Notes: generated by a model not told the origin, from the sequence alone. A DNA stretch of 64,000 nt from Hymenobacter oligotrophus (GCF_003574965.1 NZ_CP032317.1:682001-746000); one strand, 5' to 3'. Shown: positions 16,282-29,111, numbered from the stretch's first letter. Translations and numbers: made by a program.

Positions 16282-16752
16282 CTAGGGCTTGGGGGCAACC
16301 GCTACTTCGGCTGGCGCGGGCGCGGCCAGCTCGGGGTGGCTAATCTTACCGCCTTGCCAACCGGCGTAGGCCATCAGCCCGAAGCTGAGGGCAGCGCCCG
16401 TTACGGCAAGCAGCACCAGCAGCCGGGCGCGGGCGTGCTGCCGCAGCATCAGGGCCACCAGCGCGGGCATGGCCGTGAGCTCCAACGCCCAAAAGGCCAG
16501 CTCGGCGGCTTCTTCGTGCTCATGTATCAGGCGGTGCGAAATGCCGGTGCGATGCTCGATAAGCTCCTCGGCGCCCTCGCCGGTAAGCTGGGTGGGCACG
16601 GCAACTGCGGCGGCAACCAGCAACAGCACCAAGCCCGTTTGGGTTAGGGTGGCGTTGCGGCGCACGGCGCCAATCAACAGGATTACAAAACCAGCCAAAC
16701 TACCCAAAATGGGCACGTGGTTGAGCAGTAGGTGAAGGTGGGCTTCGTTCAT
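16282..16752 (-). CDS. DUF2231-like four-helix membrane protein
   Basis: 156 residues with four predicted membrane helices. It begins HLHLLLNHVPILGSLAGF, a His-rich opening shared with DUF2231-type proteins. A short periplasmic stretch rich in His and Glu follows (HRLIHEHEEAAELAFWAL), and the tail is Ala/Pro-rich and soluble. Histidines on helices suggest heme or metal binding, but this is inference. Its TAG stop lies inside a CCTAGG. It lies 71 bp downstream of the VIT1/CCC1 gene on the same strand and may be co-transcribed. Confidence 0.55.
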   Translation of the reverse strand: MNEAHLHLLLNHVPILGSLAGFVILLIGAVRRNATLTQTGLVLLLVAAAVAVPTQLTGEGAEELIEHRTGISHRLIHEHEEAAELAFWALELTAMPALVALMLRQHARARLLVLLAVTGAALSFGLMAYAGWQGGKISHPELAAPAPAEVAVAPKP

Positions 16753-16823
16753 GGCAGAGCGCCTCGGCTAAAGGGTGCCGAAAGGTAAGGGGCGGAAGCC
16801 GAAAGGCACATGCACAAAAGCGG

Positions 16824-17534
16824 CTACAGCCCCTCCACCAACCGGGCCACCCCAAACGCCGCCGCTGCCGCCACGGCACCGATGCCCGCCATTTTCAGCG
16901 CCCCCCAAAACGGGGGTTGGCCCGTGAGGCGGCTTCTGAAATACCCGAATACCAGCAAGCACAGCAGCGTAATTACGGCCGACCACCCCAAGCCCTCGCG
17001 GGGCGTTGCCGTGGCGAAGTAGGCGCTCAGCGGAATCAGGCCACCTAGGGCGTAGGCCAGCCCAATGGTGGCGGCGCTGTTGCGGGCCCGTTTGGGGTCG
17101 GGCTGCTCCAGGCCCAGCTCGTACTTCATCATAAACTTCACCCACTGGTCGCGGTCGGCGGTGAGCTCGCGCACGGCTTGCTCCTGGGTTGCCGGCGAGA
17201 GGCCCATGTCGGCCAGCAGCTCGCGCACTTCCTCGCGCTCCACGTGCGGCACTTCGTCAACCTCGCGGTATTCGCGCCGCAACTCGGAGGCGTAGTGGTC
17301 GAGCTCGGTGCGGCCCGAAAGGTAGCCGCCCAGGCCCATGGCAATGGAGCCCGCCACGATTTCGGCCAAGCCAGCCGTGATAACCAGCTCCGACGACTGC
17401 ACCGCGCCGCTAAGCCCGGCCGCCAGGGCAAACGGCACCGTAAGCCCATCCGACAAGCCGATAACGATGTCCTGCAGAACGGCTGAGCTGGTGAGGTGCT
17501 CCTCGGGGTGGGGGTGCTGGTGGTAGGCTGCCAT
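16824..17534 (-). CDS. VIT1/CCC1 family iron/manganese transporter
   Basis: 236 residues from the ATG at 17534 (MAAYHQHPHPEEHL). Family marks are DIVIGLSDGLTVPFALAAGL in helix 1, GSIAMGLGGYLSGRTE in helix 2 and a charged cytosolic metal-binding helix bundle (VEREEVRELLADMGLS). Three C-terminal membrane helices follow. CCC1/VIT proteins export or store Fe2+ and Mn2+. It is divergent from the Dps gene with about 100 bp between them, suggesting joint iron or peroxide control. A longer start upstream is possible but has low-complexity, atypical residues. Confidence 0.88.
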   Translation of the reverse strand: MAAYHQHPHPEEHLTSSAVLQDIVIGLSDGLTVPFALAAGLSGAVQSSELVITAGLAEIVAGSIAMGLGGYLSGRTELDHYASELRREYREVDEVPHVEREEVRELLADMGLSPATQEQAVRELTADRDQWVKFMMKYELGLEQPDPKRARNSAATIGLAYALGGLIPLSAYFATATPREGLGWSAVITLLCLLVFGYFRSRLTGQPPFWGALKMAGIGAVAAAAAFGVARLVEGL

Positions 17535-17638
17535 ACGGCGTGAAGATAGGCGCTGGCGCGAACCCGCAGCCGCGCCGTGCGTAAGCCAAACTGGGCAGCT
17601 GCAAGGCTGTTTCCGTTGAACACTACCGACCACACCCA

Positions 17639-18367
17639 ATGGCTACTAAAACATCTGCTAAATCTTCGGCTGGCGCCGCGGCGAAGCCCTCGGCCAATGG
17701 CCGGGGCGCAGCCTCCAAATCGGCCCGGGGCCTCTCAGGCAAAGCAACTGCATCCACAGGCGACATCGACGCGCCCATAACGCTGGCCAAAAACGGCACC
17801 GATGCAGTGCAACCCGTGCTCAACCAGCAAGAAAACTCGCCGCGCGTGCTGCAGCGTTTCGGCACCGTGGCGCAGCGCCTGCCCATCGGCCTCGACGATG
17901 CCACGCGGCAGGAAAGCGTGGACATGCTCAATCAGCTGCTGGCCGATACCATCACGCTGCGCGATCTGTACAAAAAGCACCACTGGCAAGTTGTGGGCCC
18001 TACGTTCTATCAGCTGCACTTGCTCTACGACAAGCACTACGAGGAGCAAAGCACCCTGGTAGATACCATTGCCGAGCGCATTCAGATTTTGGGCGGCATT
18101 TCGCTGGCCATGGCCCCCGACATTGCCGAGGCCACGAGCATTCCGCGCCCGCCCCGCGACCGGGAAGAAGCGCCGGTGCAGGTTTCGCGCCTGCTCGAAG
18201 CCCACGAAATAATTTTGCGGGCCTGCCACGAGTACGCCGAACGCTCGTCCGAATCGGGCGACGACGGCACCAACGATTTGGTGGTAAGCCAGGTAATCCG
18301 CACCAACGAAATGCAGGTGTGGTTCCTGTCGGAGCACCTCGTGGATACGCCGCTGGCTCGCTCGTAA
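17639..18367 (+). CDS. Dps-family protein with histone-like N-terminal tail
   Basis: 242 residues. The first 75 form a Lys/Ala/Ser-rich tail (MATKTSAKSSAGAAAKPSAN and on), unlike typical 160-170-residue Dps and reminiscent of histone H1 tails. It should bind DNA. The core, about 80-235, is a Dps four-helix bundle: LRDLYKKHHWQVVGPTFYQL and LLYDKHYEEQSTLVDTIAER hold the inter-subunit ferroxidase ligands (His, then Asp and Glu). Dps oxidises Fe2+ with H2O2, stores it and protects DNA. It is followed by a 31-bp-stem terminator and sits beside iron transporter genes. Confidence 0.9.
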   Translation: MATKTSAKSSAGAAAKPSANGRGAASKSARGLSGKATASTGDIDAPITLAKNGTDAVQPVLNQQENSPRVLQRFGTVAQRLPIGLDDATRQESVDMLNQLLADTITLRDLYKKHHWQVVGPTFYQLHLLYDKHYEEQSTLVDTIAERIQILGGISLAMAPDIAEATSIPRPPRDREEAPVQVSRLLEAHEIILRACHEYAERSSESGDDGTNDLVVSQVIRTNEMQVWFLSEHLVDTPLARS

Positions 18368-18376
18368 CCGGCTGAA

Positions 18377-18440
18377 CCCGGCCAACAAAACGGCGGCCCG
18401 GCCTGCATGTGCAGGCCGGGCCGCCGTTTTGTTGGCCGGG
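18377..18440. terminator. Very strong terminator hairpin
   Basis: A perfect 31-bp stem (18377-18407 with 18410-18440) and a 2-base loop sit between the convergent Dps and iron-permease genes. It contains A4/T4 tracts. Confidence 0.88.
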
Positions 18441-18447
18441 TAGCTTG

Positions 18448-18930
18448 TTAGGCGCTGTGGCTCACCATTTTCTCGGCGTGGTTTTCCTCGGCCTCCTCCA
18501 CGGTGTGGGTACGCCCTAGGTCGTTGTCCTGCTGGGCCTTTTCGGCCAGCAGGCAGTAAAAGCGGTGCAGTACGGCAATTTCTTCTTCCGTGAAATCCTG
18601 CGCGTTGATGAGGCGGTTGCTGGCACCTTTGGTGGCCGCAATCAGCTCGTTCAGCTTCAGGTGCAGCACCAGCGAATCTTTGTTTTGGGCCCGCTGAATC
18701 AGAAACACCATCAGAAACGTGACGATGGTGGTGCCGGTGTTGATGACGAGTTGCCAGGTTTCGGAGTACTGAAACATGGGCCCGGTGAGGGCCCAGCCCA
18801 GTACCACGCCCAAGGCCAGCATAAAGGCCCACGACGAGCCCGACCACCGGCTAATGGTATGCGAAATGCGTTGGAAAAGCGAACCTTGGTTTTGGCTGCC
18901 TACTTCTTGCAAGGCTTCATTGGGAGTCAT
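18448..18930 (-). CDS. Low-affinity iron permease family protein
   Basis: 160 residues from ATG 18930 (MTPNEALQEVGSQ). Two membrane helices are WAFMLALGVVLGWALTGPMF and a segment containing TFLMVFLIQRAQNKDSLVLH. The second, with its polar continuation IQRAQNKDSLVLHLKLNELI, is the signature of the bacterial low-affinity iron permease family (Fet4-related). The C-terminal half is a soluble, charged helix. It converges on the Dps gene. Transport of iron is inferred from the family name; direct evidence for these short bacterial members is thin. Confidence 0.8.
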   Translation of the reverse strand: MTPNEALQEVGSQNQGSLFQRISHTISRWSGSSWAFMLALGVVLGWALTGPMFQYSETWQLVINTGTTIVTFLMVFLIQRAQNKDSLVLHLKLNELIAATKGASNRLINAQDFTEEEIAVLHRFYCLLAEKAQQDNDLGRTHTVEEAEENHAEKMVSHSA

Positions 18931-19162
18931 GGGGTGTGTGGTGTGGGAATGGGGGCGCAACCGTGCGTTGCACCGGGTGGAGAATGCGTGAATGCCGCCC
19001 AGCGACAATTTTTGTGCCTGATAACCTTTGTGGTACGCCAACCCTGGGCAAATTTGGCTGCCGCGGGCTTGCACCAACCAAGCCTAGCTACTACTTTTGT
19101 CGCCACTTCGCCGCCCTCTTCGGCGGAGCGGGCGCACCCAATGCGCCGATACAATGTGACCT

Positions 19163-19244
19163 GCGCACATGGTGAAATTGGTAGACACGCCATCTTGAGG
19201 GGGTGGTGCCTTCGGGTGTGGGAGTTCGACTCTCCCTGTGCGCA
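19163..19244 (+). tRNA. tRNA-Leu (anticodon GAG)
   Basis: The acceptor stem GCGCACA (19163-19169) pairs with TGTGCGC (19237-19243), with discriminator A. The D-arm includes AATTGGTAGAC. The anticodon stem CCATC/GGTGG encloses the loop TTGAGGG, giving anticodon GAG. A long class II variable arm (TGCCTTCGGGTG) and a T-loop GTTCGAC follow. CCA is not encoded immediately after the discriminator base. Confidence 0.93.
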
Positions 19245-19373
19245 CTCCAGCTAAGCGGCTTGCTTTCTTCGGAAAGCAAGCCGCTTTTGTTTCTGGCGCG
19301 TGGGCCCGCAAAGCAAAATACCCGCGCGTTGCCCCAGTGCCTAGGTGCCTGGCTGCCTAAAAGGAAGCGGCAC

Positions 19374-20966
19374 CTAGGCGTTGCGCTCGTAGGGGTTGGC
19401 GGGTACTACCAGCACCACTTTTTCGCGCTCCACAATCACTTTGCCGGCCTCGGCGCCTTTGGGTTTGCGCACAAACTTTTTGGGCGTAACCGTAACGGGG
19501 CACAGCGAGTCGTTTTTGCGGCGCGAGTACCACGCAGCCAATTGGGCCACACGCTCGAGCACGGGCTCGGGCACGGGGTGGCCCGGGCGTTGCTTAATTA
19601 CCACGTGCGAGCCGCTCACGTCTTTGGCGTGCAGCCACAAGTCATCTTTGTGGGCGTAGCGCTGCGTCAGCAGGTCGTTGTTTTGGGCGTTGCGGCCCAC
19701 CAAAATGGTAAAGCCACCGTCTTCGAACACTTTAAAAGGCAACTCGTTGGCGGCTTTGGTTTGCGCGGCCGCGTCGAGGCCGTGCTGCTTGCGCCAGCTG
19801 CGCAGCTGGCGCAGGTCGGCCAAAGCAGGCAACTCTTCCAGGCGCTCCAGGCACCACAGGGCTTCGGTTTCGCGCTTTTCTACGCGCTCCTGCAGTTGCT
19901 GGGTTTCAATCTGCTGATTTTTGGCCTTGCGGTAGAGGTTTTGGGCGGTGCGCTGCGGTGTTTCGGTAGGCTTCAGCTTAATGGTGCGCGGCTGGTCGTT
20001 CTGGTAAAAATCCAGCAACTCCACCTGCGCCGCCCCGGCCGGTATTTGGTGCAGGTTGGCCATTATCAGGTCGGCGGTTTGGCGGTAACTGGCCTCGTGC
20101 TCCAGCGCGTGCAGGCGGCGGCGGGCCAGGGCGGCGCTGGTGGTGGCTTCGTCGGCGCGTTTCTCCAGTTGTTGCCGCAGCTGGCGCAGCTCGGCTTCGT
20201 AGGCGCCGCGGCCCAGCAGCAGCGGCACAAACGCCCGCAGCGCCGCCACGGGCTCGGGCGCCAAGGTTTGCTCCACAGTGCCCACCGGCAACAGGCTCAG
20301 CCGCGTGCGGCCCTCCAGCTGAATGATGTAGCAGGCCTCGGGGGTACCGAGCAACTGCAATACTTGATGCACGAGCGCCGCGCGCCTAGGTGGCTCAGCC
20401 GTGTCGTAGCCTTGGGAGCGGAGCCACACGCGGGGTACCTCGCCCAGCGTCGGGAAGAGCCGGGCTGGATCGGGGTGCGCGGCTACTTCCGCGTCGGTGG
20501 GCGTGGGCTTGGCGGATTGGTGTAGCAGGGCCGCGTCTTCTACTACCCGCTGCTGAAACAATTGCCCCGGCGCATCGGGGGTGGAGTAGAACACCGCGTT
20601 GGGCCTAGGTCCGAACAGCTTTAGCAGCAAAACGGCACCATCGGCAAACCCGATGCGCAGCACCCGGTCGTTGGGCACGGTGCCCACTGCGGCTACCTCG
20701 CGGCCGAGCATGTCGGGCAGTAGGTCGACGGAGTTCTGGCGGGCGCGGTGGAAGCTTTCGGGCAGGCTCAGCAACGGCTGCGTGCCGGCCAAATGGGCCT
20801 TTAGCCAAAACTCGGCCGCGCCGTTAGCTGGCGCTGACCTCTGGTTGGTAAGGCCAATTACCAGCTCATCTTTTTCCTGCGAAAAGCACGCCACCACGCG
20901 GTAGCCGCCTAGGTGCCGGGCGAGGGCAGGAGCCAGCAAACGCAGGAAGAAGTAGTTGTTGTGCAT
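19374..20966 (-). CDS. NFACT family protein (Rqc2/RqcH/FbpA-like)
   Basis: 530 residues. NFACT-N starts HNNYFFLRLLAPAL. A long coiled coil spans about residues 250-390, and the C-terminal NFACT-R domain carries RYAHKDDLWLHAKDVSGSHV. RqcH proteins bind stalled 50S-peptidyl-tRNA complexes and add C-terminal alanine tails. Bacteroidota forms such as this lack strict proof of that activity. The stop TAG lies inside a CCTAGG. It is the last gene of a tight minus-strand cluster (9 bp after the small membrane protein). Confidence 0.85.
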   Translation of the reverse strand: MHNNYFFLRLLAPALARHLGGYRVVACFSQEKDELVIGLTNQRSAPANGAAEFWLKAHLAGTQPLLSLPESFHRARQNSVDLLPDMLGREVAAVGTVPNDRVLRIGFADGAVLLLKLFGPRPNAVFYSTPDAPGQLFQQRVVEDAALLHQSAKPTPTDAEVAAHPDPARLFPTLGEVPRVWLRSQGYDTAEPPRRAALVHQVLQLLGTPEACYIIQLEGRTRLSLLPVGTVEQTLAPEPVAALRAFVPLLLGRGAYEAELRQLRQQLEKRADEATTSAALARRRLHALEHEASYRQTADLIMANLHQIPAGAAQVELLDFYQNDQPRTIKLKPTETPQRTAQNLYRKAKNQQIETQQLQERVEKRETEALWCLERLEELPALADLRQLRSWRKQHGLDAAAQTKAANELPFKVFEDGGFTILVGRNAQNNDLLTQRYAHKDDLWLHAKDVSGSHVVIKQRPGHPVPEPVLERVAQLAAWYSRRKNDSLCPVTVTPKKFVRKPKGAEAGKVIVEREKVVLVVPANPYERNA

Positions 20967-20975
20967 GGTAGGGCG

Positions 20976-21476
20976 CTAGGCTTTGCCGCTAGGTTGCAGC
21001 CTCAATAAGCCGGTTAACATACTTCGGTTTTCGGCGGCGGCCAACTTGAACGGGACAAGCGTGAACGAAAACACGAATACCGGTATGATGAACGGAAACA
21101 GATAATACGGTGGATATAGCTGGTTTTTGGGCATGGCGTCCCAAATCAACCCCATTATGCCCGTTGCAAGCAGCAAGGCTATGGTGCCGCTCGCCCAAAA
21201 AGCGACCAGGTTTGCCCGCTGCCGCAGCCACACCACCGAGCCAGCGCCGTTAGGATTAGGAGCAACCCGCCCCGTGACGTGCGGCCTGTTGGCCCAATTA
21301 GTAAAAAGCGAAAGGCGCCAGATGGCGAAGTTGTTGCCCTGCAAAGAGCCGCGGAAAGGAGCCTCCGGCGACCCTAAAACAAACGACGAAGCCGTGTTTG
21401 CCTGTACCGTTTGCAACACCTGCGCAACGGACAGCGGCGACGTAAACAAATGCTCCTCAGACGGGATTAGGCGCAT
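20976..21476 (-). CDS. Conserved hypothetical membrane protein
   Basis: 166 residues of unrecognised family. Residues about 1-85 are soluble. Two membrane helices follow, near residues 90-110 (LVAFWASGTIALLLATGIMG) and 125-145 (YYLFPFIIPVFVFSFTLVPF). It sits between the MBL hydrolase gene (6 bp away) and the NFACT gene (9 bp away), so the three are probably one transcript. No function is proposed. Confidence 0.65.
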   Translation of the reverse strand: MRLIPSEEHLFTSPLSVAQVLQTVQANTASSFVLGSPEAPFRGSLQGNNFAIWRLSLFTNWANRPHVTGRVAPNPNGAGSVVWLRQRANLVAFWASGTIALLLATGIMGLIWDAMPKNQLYPPYYLFPFIIPVFVFSFTLVPFKLAAAENRSMLTGLLRLQPSGKA

Positions 21477-21482
21477 ACCCGC

Positions 21483-22250
21483 TTACACCTCAACCCGCAG
21501 GCCATCGTAGGCCAGTTTTACGTGCGGCGGCAGCGTGGTTTCTACTTCGCGGTGCCGGCCCAGTAGGTGGCTGATGTGGGTCAGATACGCGCGCTTAGGC
21601 TGCACATCTTCAATTACTTCCAGGGCTTCCGATAAACTGAAGTGGGAAATGTGCGGCTCGTGGCGCAGGGCGTTCAGCACCAATACATCGGAGCCGCGCA
21701 GCCGCTCGCGCGACTCGGGCGAGAGGTGGTTGGCATCGGTGACGTAGGAGAAACGCCCCACCCGAAAACCCAGCACCGGCAACTTGTAGTGCAGGGCCCG
21801 AATGGGCTGAAACTCGATGCCCTCGACCTCGAAACCGGCCGTATCGCTGAGAATCGGGATGGTTTTGACCTGCGGTACGCCGGGGTATTTTTGATCGGCA
21901 AAAATGTAGGCGTACTCGCGCTTGAGCTGCTCGAGCACGCGCGGCTCGGCGTACACCGGCATGTCTTGCCGCTGCTTGAAGTTGTACGCCCGGATGTCGT
22001 CCATGCCGGCGGTGTGATCTTTGTGCTCGTGCGTGAACACCAAAGCGTCCAGGTGGTCGATTTGCTCGCGCAGCACCTGCTGCCGAAAGTCCGGGCCCGA
22101 ATCGATGATGATGCTGCGGCCCTGCACCTGCAAATGCACCGACACACGCAGGCGCTTGTCGCGGAAATCGACGGAGCGACACACCGCGCAGTGGCACCCG
22201 ATTACGGGCACCCCCTGCGAAGTACCAGAACCTAGGAAAGTAACTTGCAT
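21483..22250 (-). CDS. PhnP-like MBL-fold metallo-hydrolase
   Basis: 255 residues. It opens MQVTFLGSGTSQGVPVIGC and then has a Cys pair CHCAVCRS, as in PhnP-type proteins that hold a structural Zn. Metal ligands are FTHEHKDHTAGMDDIR (HxHxDH) and SYVTDANHL, with a final LTHISHLL. PhnP hydrolyses cyclic phosphodiesters, but many Bacteroidota homologues have unassigned substrates. First gene of the minus-strand cluster with the small membrane protein and NFACT. Confidence 0.85.
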   Translation of the reverse strand: MQVTFLGSGTSQGVPVIGCHCAVCRSVDFRDKRLRVSVHLQVQGRSIIIDSGPDFRQQVLREQIDHLDALVFTHEHKDHTAGMDDIRAYNFKQRQDMPVYAEPRVLEQLKREYAYIFADQKYPGVPQVKTIPILSDTAGFEVEGIEFQPIRALHYKLPVLGFRVGRFSYVTDANHLSPESRERLRGSDVLVLNALRHEPHISHFSLSEALEVIEDVQPKRAYLTHISHLLGRHREVETTLPPHVKLAYDGLRVEV

Positions 22251-22268
22251 GCGTTAGGGCTTAGAGAA

Positions 22269-22335
22269 TTAGGGCTTAGGTGCCGGGTGCAGTACTCCGA
22301 AAGGAGCTACTAAAACCCAAGCACCTAAGCCCTAA
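22269..22335. repeat. Inverted repeat between receiver and MBL genes
   Basis: 15-nt arms TTAGGGCTTAGGTGC (22269-22283) and GCACCTAAGCCCTAA (22321-22335) enclose a smaller hairpin around CTCC-GAAA-GGAG. It probably ends the receiver/kinase transcript before the MBL operon. Confidence 0.6.
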
Positions 22336-22338
22336 AAC

Positions 22339-22716
22339 CTATCCGATGTGCTGCTTTACGGTGCGCACCAGGGCGTCGAAATCGAGCGGTTTGGGCAAGT
22401 AGTCCGTAATGCCTGCCTCGCGGAAATCGTCCATGGTGTAGTTGTTGGCATTGCCGGTAATGGCAATGATGGGCACCTGGCGGATTTTGTCGTTGCCGTG
22501 CTGGCGAATTTCGCGGGCCACCGTCATGCCGTCCTTCACCGGAATGTTGATGTCGAGCAAAATGCAGTCGATCGGTTGGGCTTCGAGCTGCTTCACCACC
22601 TCGCCTCCGTTTTTCGCCGACACAATGCGGTATTTCTGCAACTCCAGAATCTTCTTGGTCAGGTTCAGGATAACGGAGCTGTCCTCCGCAATAAGGATGG
22701 TTTTCGAGTCGGACAT
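22339..22716 (-). CDS. Single-domain response regulator (receiver)
   Basis: 125 residues, only a CheY-like receiver. The acidic pocket lies near the N-terminus (ILIAEDSSVI), the phospho-acceptor Asp is in CILLDINIPVKDG, then IIAITGNA (Thr) and LPKPLD (Lys). There is no output domain, so it works as a phosphate shuttle or through protein contact. It lies 59 bp downstream of the giant hybrid kinase gene and on the same strand, so it is likely its partner. Confidence 0.92.
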   Translation of the reverse strand: MSDSKTILIAEDSSVILNLTKKILELQKYRIVSAKNGGEVVKQLEAQPIDCILLDINIPVKDGMTVAREIRQHGNDKIRQVPIIAITGNANNYTMDDFREAGITDYLPKPLDFDALVRTVKQHIG

Positions 22717-22775
22717 GACTGACAGCTAGATTTTTGGAGTGAGTTGGTAGGGGCGTAAACTAACAAAAGCGCGCG

Positions 22776-26861
<4,086 letters not shown>

Positions 26862-26981
26862 CGCAGTAACTACAGCTGCAGCGGCCCCTGGGTTGGGCCG
26901 TGGCCGGTGATAAGCAGGTTAACCGCTTAAATTTGTCAAATATATCCTAACCAAACACCCAATCGGGTGCGCCGGAAAAGG

Positions 26982-28130
26982 ATGAATTTGTGCATCGCCG
27001 TGCGCCGTCTGCTTTTCGCCGTTACCTCCGACCTTACTTACGACCAGCGCATGCAGCGCATTTGTGCCTCGCTGGCGCAGCACGGCTATGGCGTGCGGCT
27101 GGTGGGGCGGCAACTGCCCAGCTCGCGCCCACTCGGCGCGCAACCCTTTGAACAAGTGCGGCTTCGCTGTTGGTTCAACAAGGGCAAGCTCTTCTACGCA
27201 GAGTACAACATCCGGCTGCTGCTGTACCTGCTGCGGCAGCGCGGCTGGCACGCCTACTGCGCCGCCGACCTCGACGCCGCGCTGCCGGTGTGGCTGCGGG
27301 CCCGCCTCGGCGGCCGGCCTTTTGTGTACGATGCCCACGAACTATTTACCGAAGTGCCCGAGGTGGTGGCCCGCCCGTGGGTGCAGCGCGCGTGGCGCGG
27401 GGTGGAGCAATGGGTGGTGCCCCGGGCCACGCTGGCTTACACGGTGGGACCGGCGCTGGCCCGGTGGTTTGGCCAGCGCTACGGGCGGCCGTTTGGGGTG
27501 GTGCGCAACATCAGCCGCCTAGGTGCCGACGCGCCCGCCAGCGCCCCGGCAGCCGGCTATATCCTGTACCAAGGCGTGCTGAACGTGGGCCGCGGCCTCG
27601 AGGCGTTGCTTGATGCCATGCCCGCGGTTGAGGGCCGGCTGGTGATTTGCGGCGAGGGTGACCTGTCGGCCCAGCTGCGCCAGCGCGCCGCCGACCTAGG
27701 GCTGCTGGCCAGCGGCAAGGTGGCGTTTCGGGGGTACGTGGTGCCGGCCGAGCTGCGCCAGGTAACCCTAGGTGCTGCCGTGGGCATTAGCGTGCTCGAG
27801 CACCTAGGGCTCAGCTACTATTACTCCTTGGCCAACAAGTTTTTTGATTACCTGCACGCCGGTGTGCCGCAGCTGATTTCGCCGTTTCCGGAGTACCTGG
27901 CCCTGAACGACGCCTACCAGGTGGCCGAAGTGGTGCCGCACCTGACGCCCGAATGCTTGGCCGCCGCGCTCAACCGCCTGCTGCGCGATGCGCCCGAACG
28001 CCGCGCGCAGCTGGCCTGTAACTGCCAGCTGGCCCGCCTGGAGCTTAACTGGCAGCACGAAGAAACCGAACTGCTGCGCCTGTACGAGGCGCTTTGGCTT
28101 ACCGCGGGGCCTCAACCCGTAACTGCATGA
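26982..28130 (+). CDS. GT4-like glycosyltransferase
   Basis: 382 residues from ATG 26982; a GTG at 26967 is possible. The GT-B fold is indicated by an N-terminal FAVTSDLTYDQRMQRICASL and YDAHELFTEVPEV in the first half. The C-terminal donor-binding region has LVICGEGDLSAQL, then EHLGLSYYYSLANKFFDYLH and GVPQLISPF. The gene overlaps miaA by ATGA, so it is co-translated with it. It is divergent from the kinase gene. Acceptor and sugar are unknown; a cell-surface glycan role is likely. Confidence 0.85.
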   Translation: MNLCIAVRRLLFAVTSDLTYDQRMQRICASLAQHGYGVRLVGRQLPSSRPLGAQPFEQVRLRCWFNKGKLFYAEYNIRLLLYLLRQRGWHAYCAADLDAALPVWLRARLGGRPFVYDAHELFTEVPEVVARPWVQRAWRGVEQWVVPRATLAYTVGPALARWFGQRYGRPFGVVRNISRLGADAPASAPAAGYILYQGVLNVGRGLEALLDAMPAVEGRLVICGEGDLSAQLRQRAADLGLLASGKVAFRGYVVPAELRQVTLGAAVGISVLEHLGLSYYYSLANKFFDYLHAGVPQLISPFPEYLALNDAYQVAEVVPHLTPECLAAALNRLLRDAPERRAQLACNCQLARLELNWQHEETELLRLYEALWLTAGPQPVTA

Positions 28131-29047
28131 GCAAACAAGCAACCCCGCCGCTGCTGCTGGTAGTAGCCGGCCCCACGGCCGTGGGCAAAACGGCATTGTG
28201 CGTGCGCATGGCGCAGCATTTGGGCACCGAGGTGGTATCGGCCGATGCGCGCCAGTTCTTCCGCGAAATGAGCATCGGCACGGCCAAACCCACCGCCGCC
28301 GAAATGCAGGGCGTGCCGCACCATTTCATCGATTCGCACTCGGTGGAGGAGGAGTACAGCGCCGGCCGCTACGAAGCCGATTGCCTGCACCTGTTGCAGC
28401 AGCTGTTTCAGCGCCACCGGGTGGTTGTCCTCACGGGCGGCTCGGGCTTGTACCTGCAGGCCATTACCGATGGTTTCGACGACCTGCCGCCCGCCGACCC
28501 CGCCGTGCGCGCGCAACTGCAGCAGCAGCTCGAGGAACAGGGCCTGCCCGCCCTGGTAGCCCAGCTGGCCGAGCTCGACCCGGTATGCCACGAGCGCATC
28601 GACCGCCAAAACCACGTGCGCGTGCTGCGGGCCCTGGAGGTGACGCTAAGCACCGGCCGGCCTTTCAGCGCCTTCCACGGCAGCAGCCCCAAAGCCGAAC
28701 GCCCGTTTGAGGTGCTGAAAGTGGCCCTCAGCCGCGAGCGGGACGAGCTGTACCAGCGCATTGATTTGCGCGTGGATCAGATGCTAACCGAAGGCTTGCT
28801 CGACGAAGTGAAAGCCCTGGTGCCGCACCGCGAAAAGCAGGCGTTGCAAACCGTGGGCTACCAGGAAATCTTTGGTTTTCTGGACGGCGCCTACGACTGG
28901 GCCGAGGCCGTGCGCCTGCTCAAACGCAACACCCGCCGCTACGCCAAGCGCCAGCTTACCTGGCTGCGCCGCGACCCGGCCTACCATTGGCTACACCCCG
29001 ATGAGGCCGAAGCCTGGCTACGCGCCCACCTAGCCCAGCGCACCTAG
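28127..29047 (+). CDS. miaA: tRNA dimethylallyltransferase MiaA
   Basis: 306 residues from ATG 28127, overlapping the glycosyltransferase stop by 4 bp. It has P-loop VVAGPTAVGKTAL, the acceptor-site SADARQFFREMSIGTAKPT, LTGGSGLYLQAI, RQNHVRVLRALEV and QTVGYQEIF. MiaA transfers a dimethylallyl group to A37 of tRNAs reading UNN codons. Family motif DARQ is slightly varied from the common DSRQ. The TAG stop lies inside a CCTAGG, and a second CCTAGG lies 13 bp beyond it. Confidence 0.93.
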   Translation: MSKQATPPLLLVVAGPTAVGKTALCVRMAQHLGTEVVSADARQFFREMSIGTAKPTAAEMQGVPHHFIDSHSVEEEYSAGRYEADCLHLLQQLFQRHRVVVLTGGSGLYLQAITDGFDDLPPADPAVRAQLQQQLEEQGLPALVAQLAELDPVCHERIDRQNHVRVLRALEVTLSTGRPFSAFHGSSPKAERPFEVLKVALSRERDELYQRIDLRVDQMLTEGLLDEVKALVPHREKQALQTVGYQEIFGFLDGAYDWAEAVRLLKRNTRRYAKRQLTWLRRDPAYHWLHPDEAEAWLRAHLAQRT

Positions 29048-29111
29048 GCGCTTGCTTGCCCTAGGTGCCAGCCCGGGCAGCAAGCCAAAGGGGCTAGAAT
29101 TGCCGGCCCAA

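Noticed and set aside
19203-20525. Long + strand open frame opposite the NFACT gene
   Set aside because: It is a shadow of the GC-rich NFACT gene: low-complexity composition and no recognisable domain, whereas the minus strand has full NFACT motifs.
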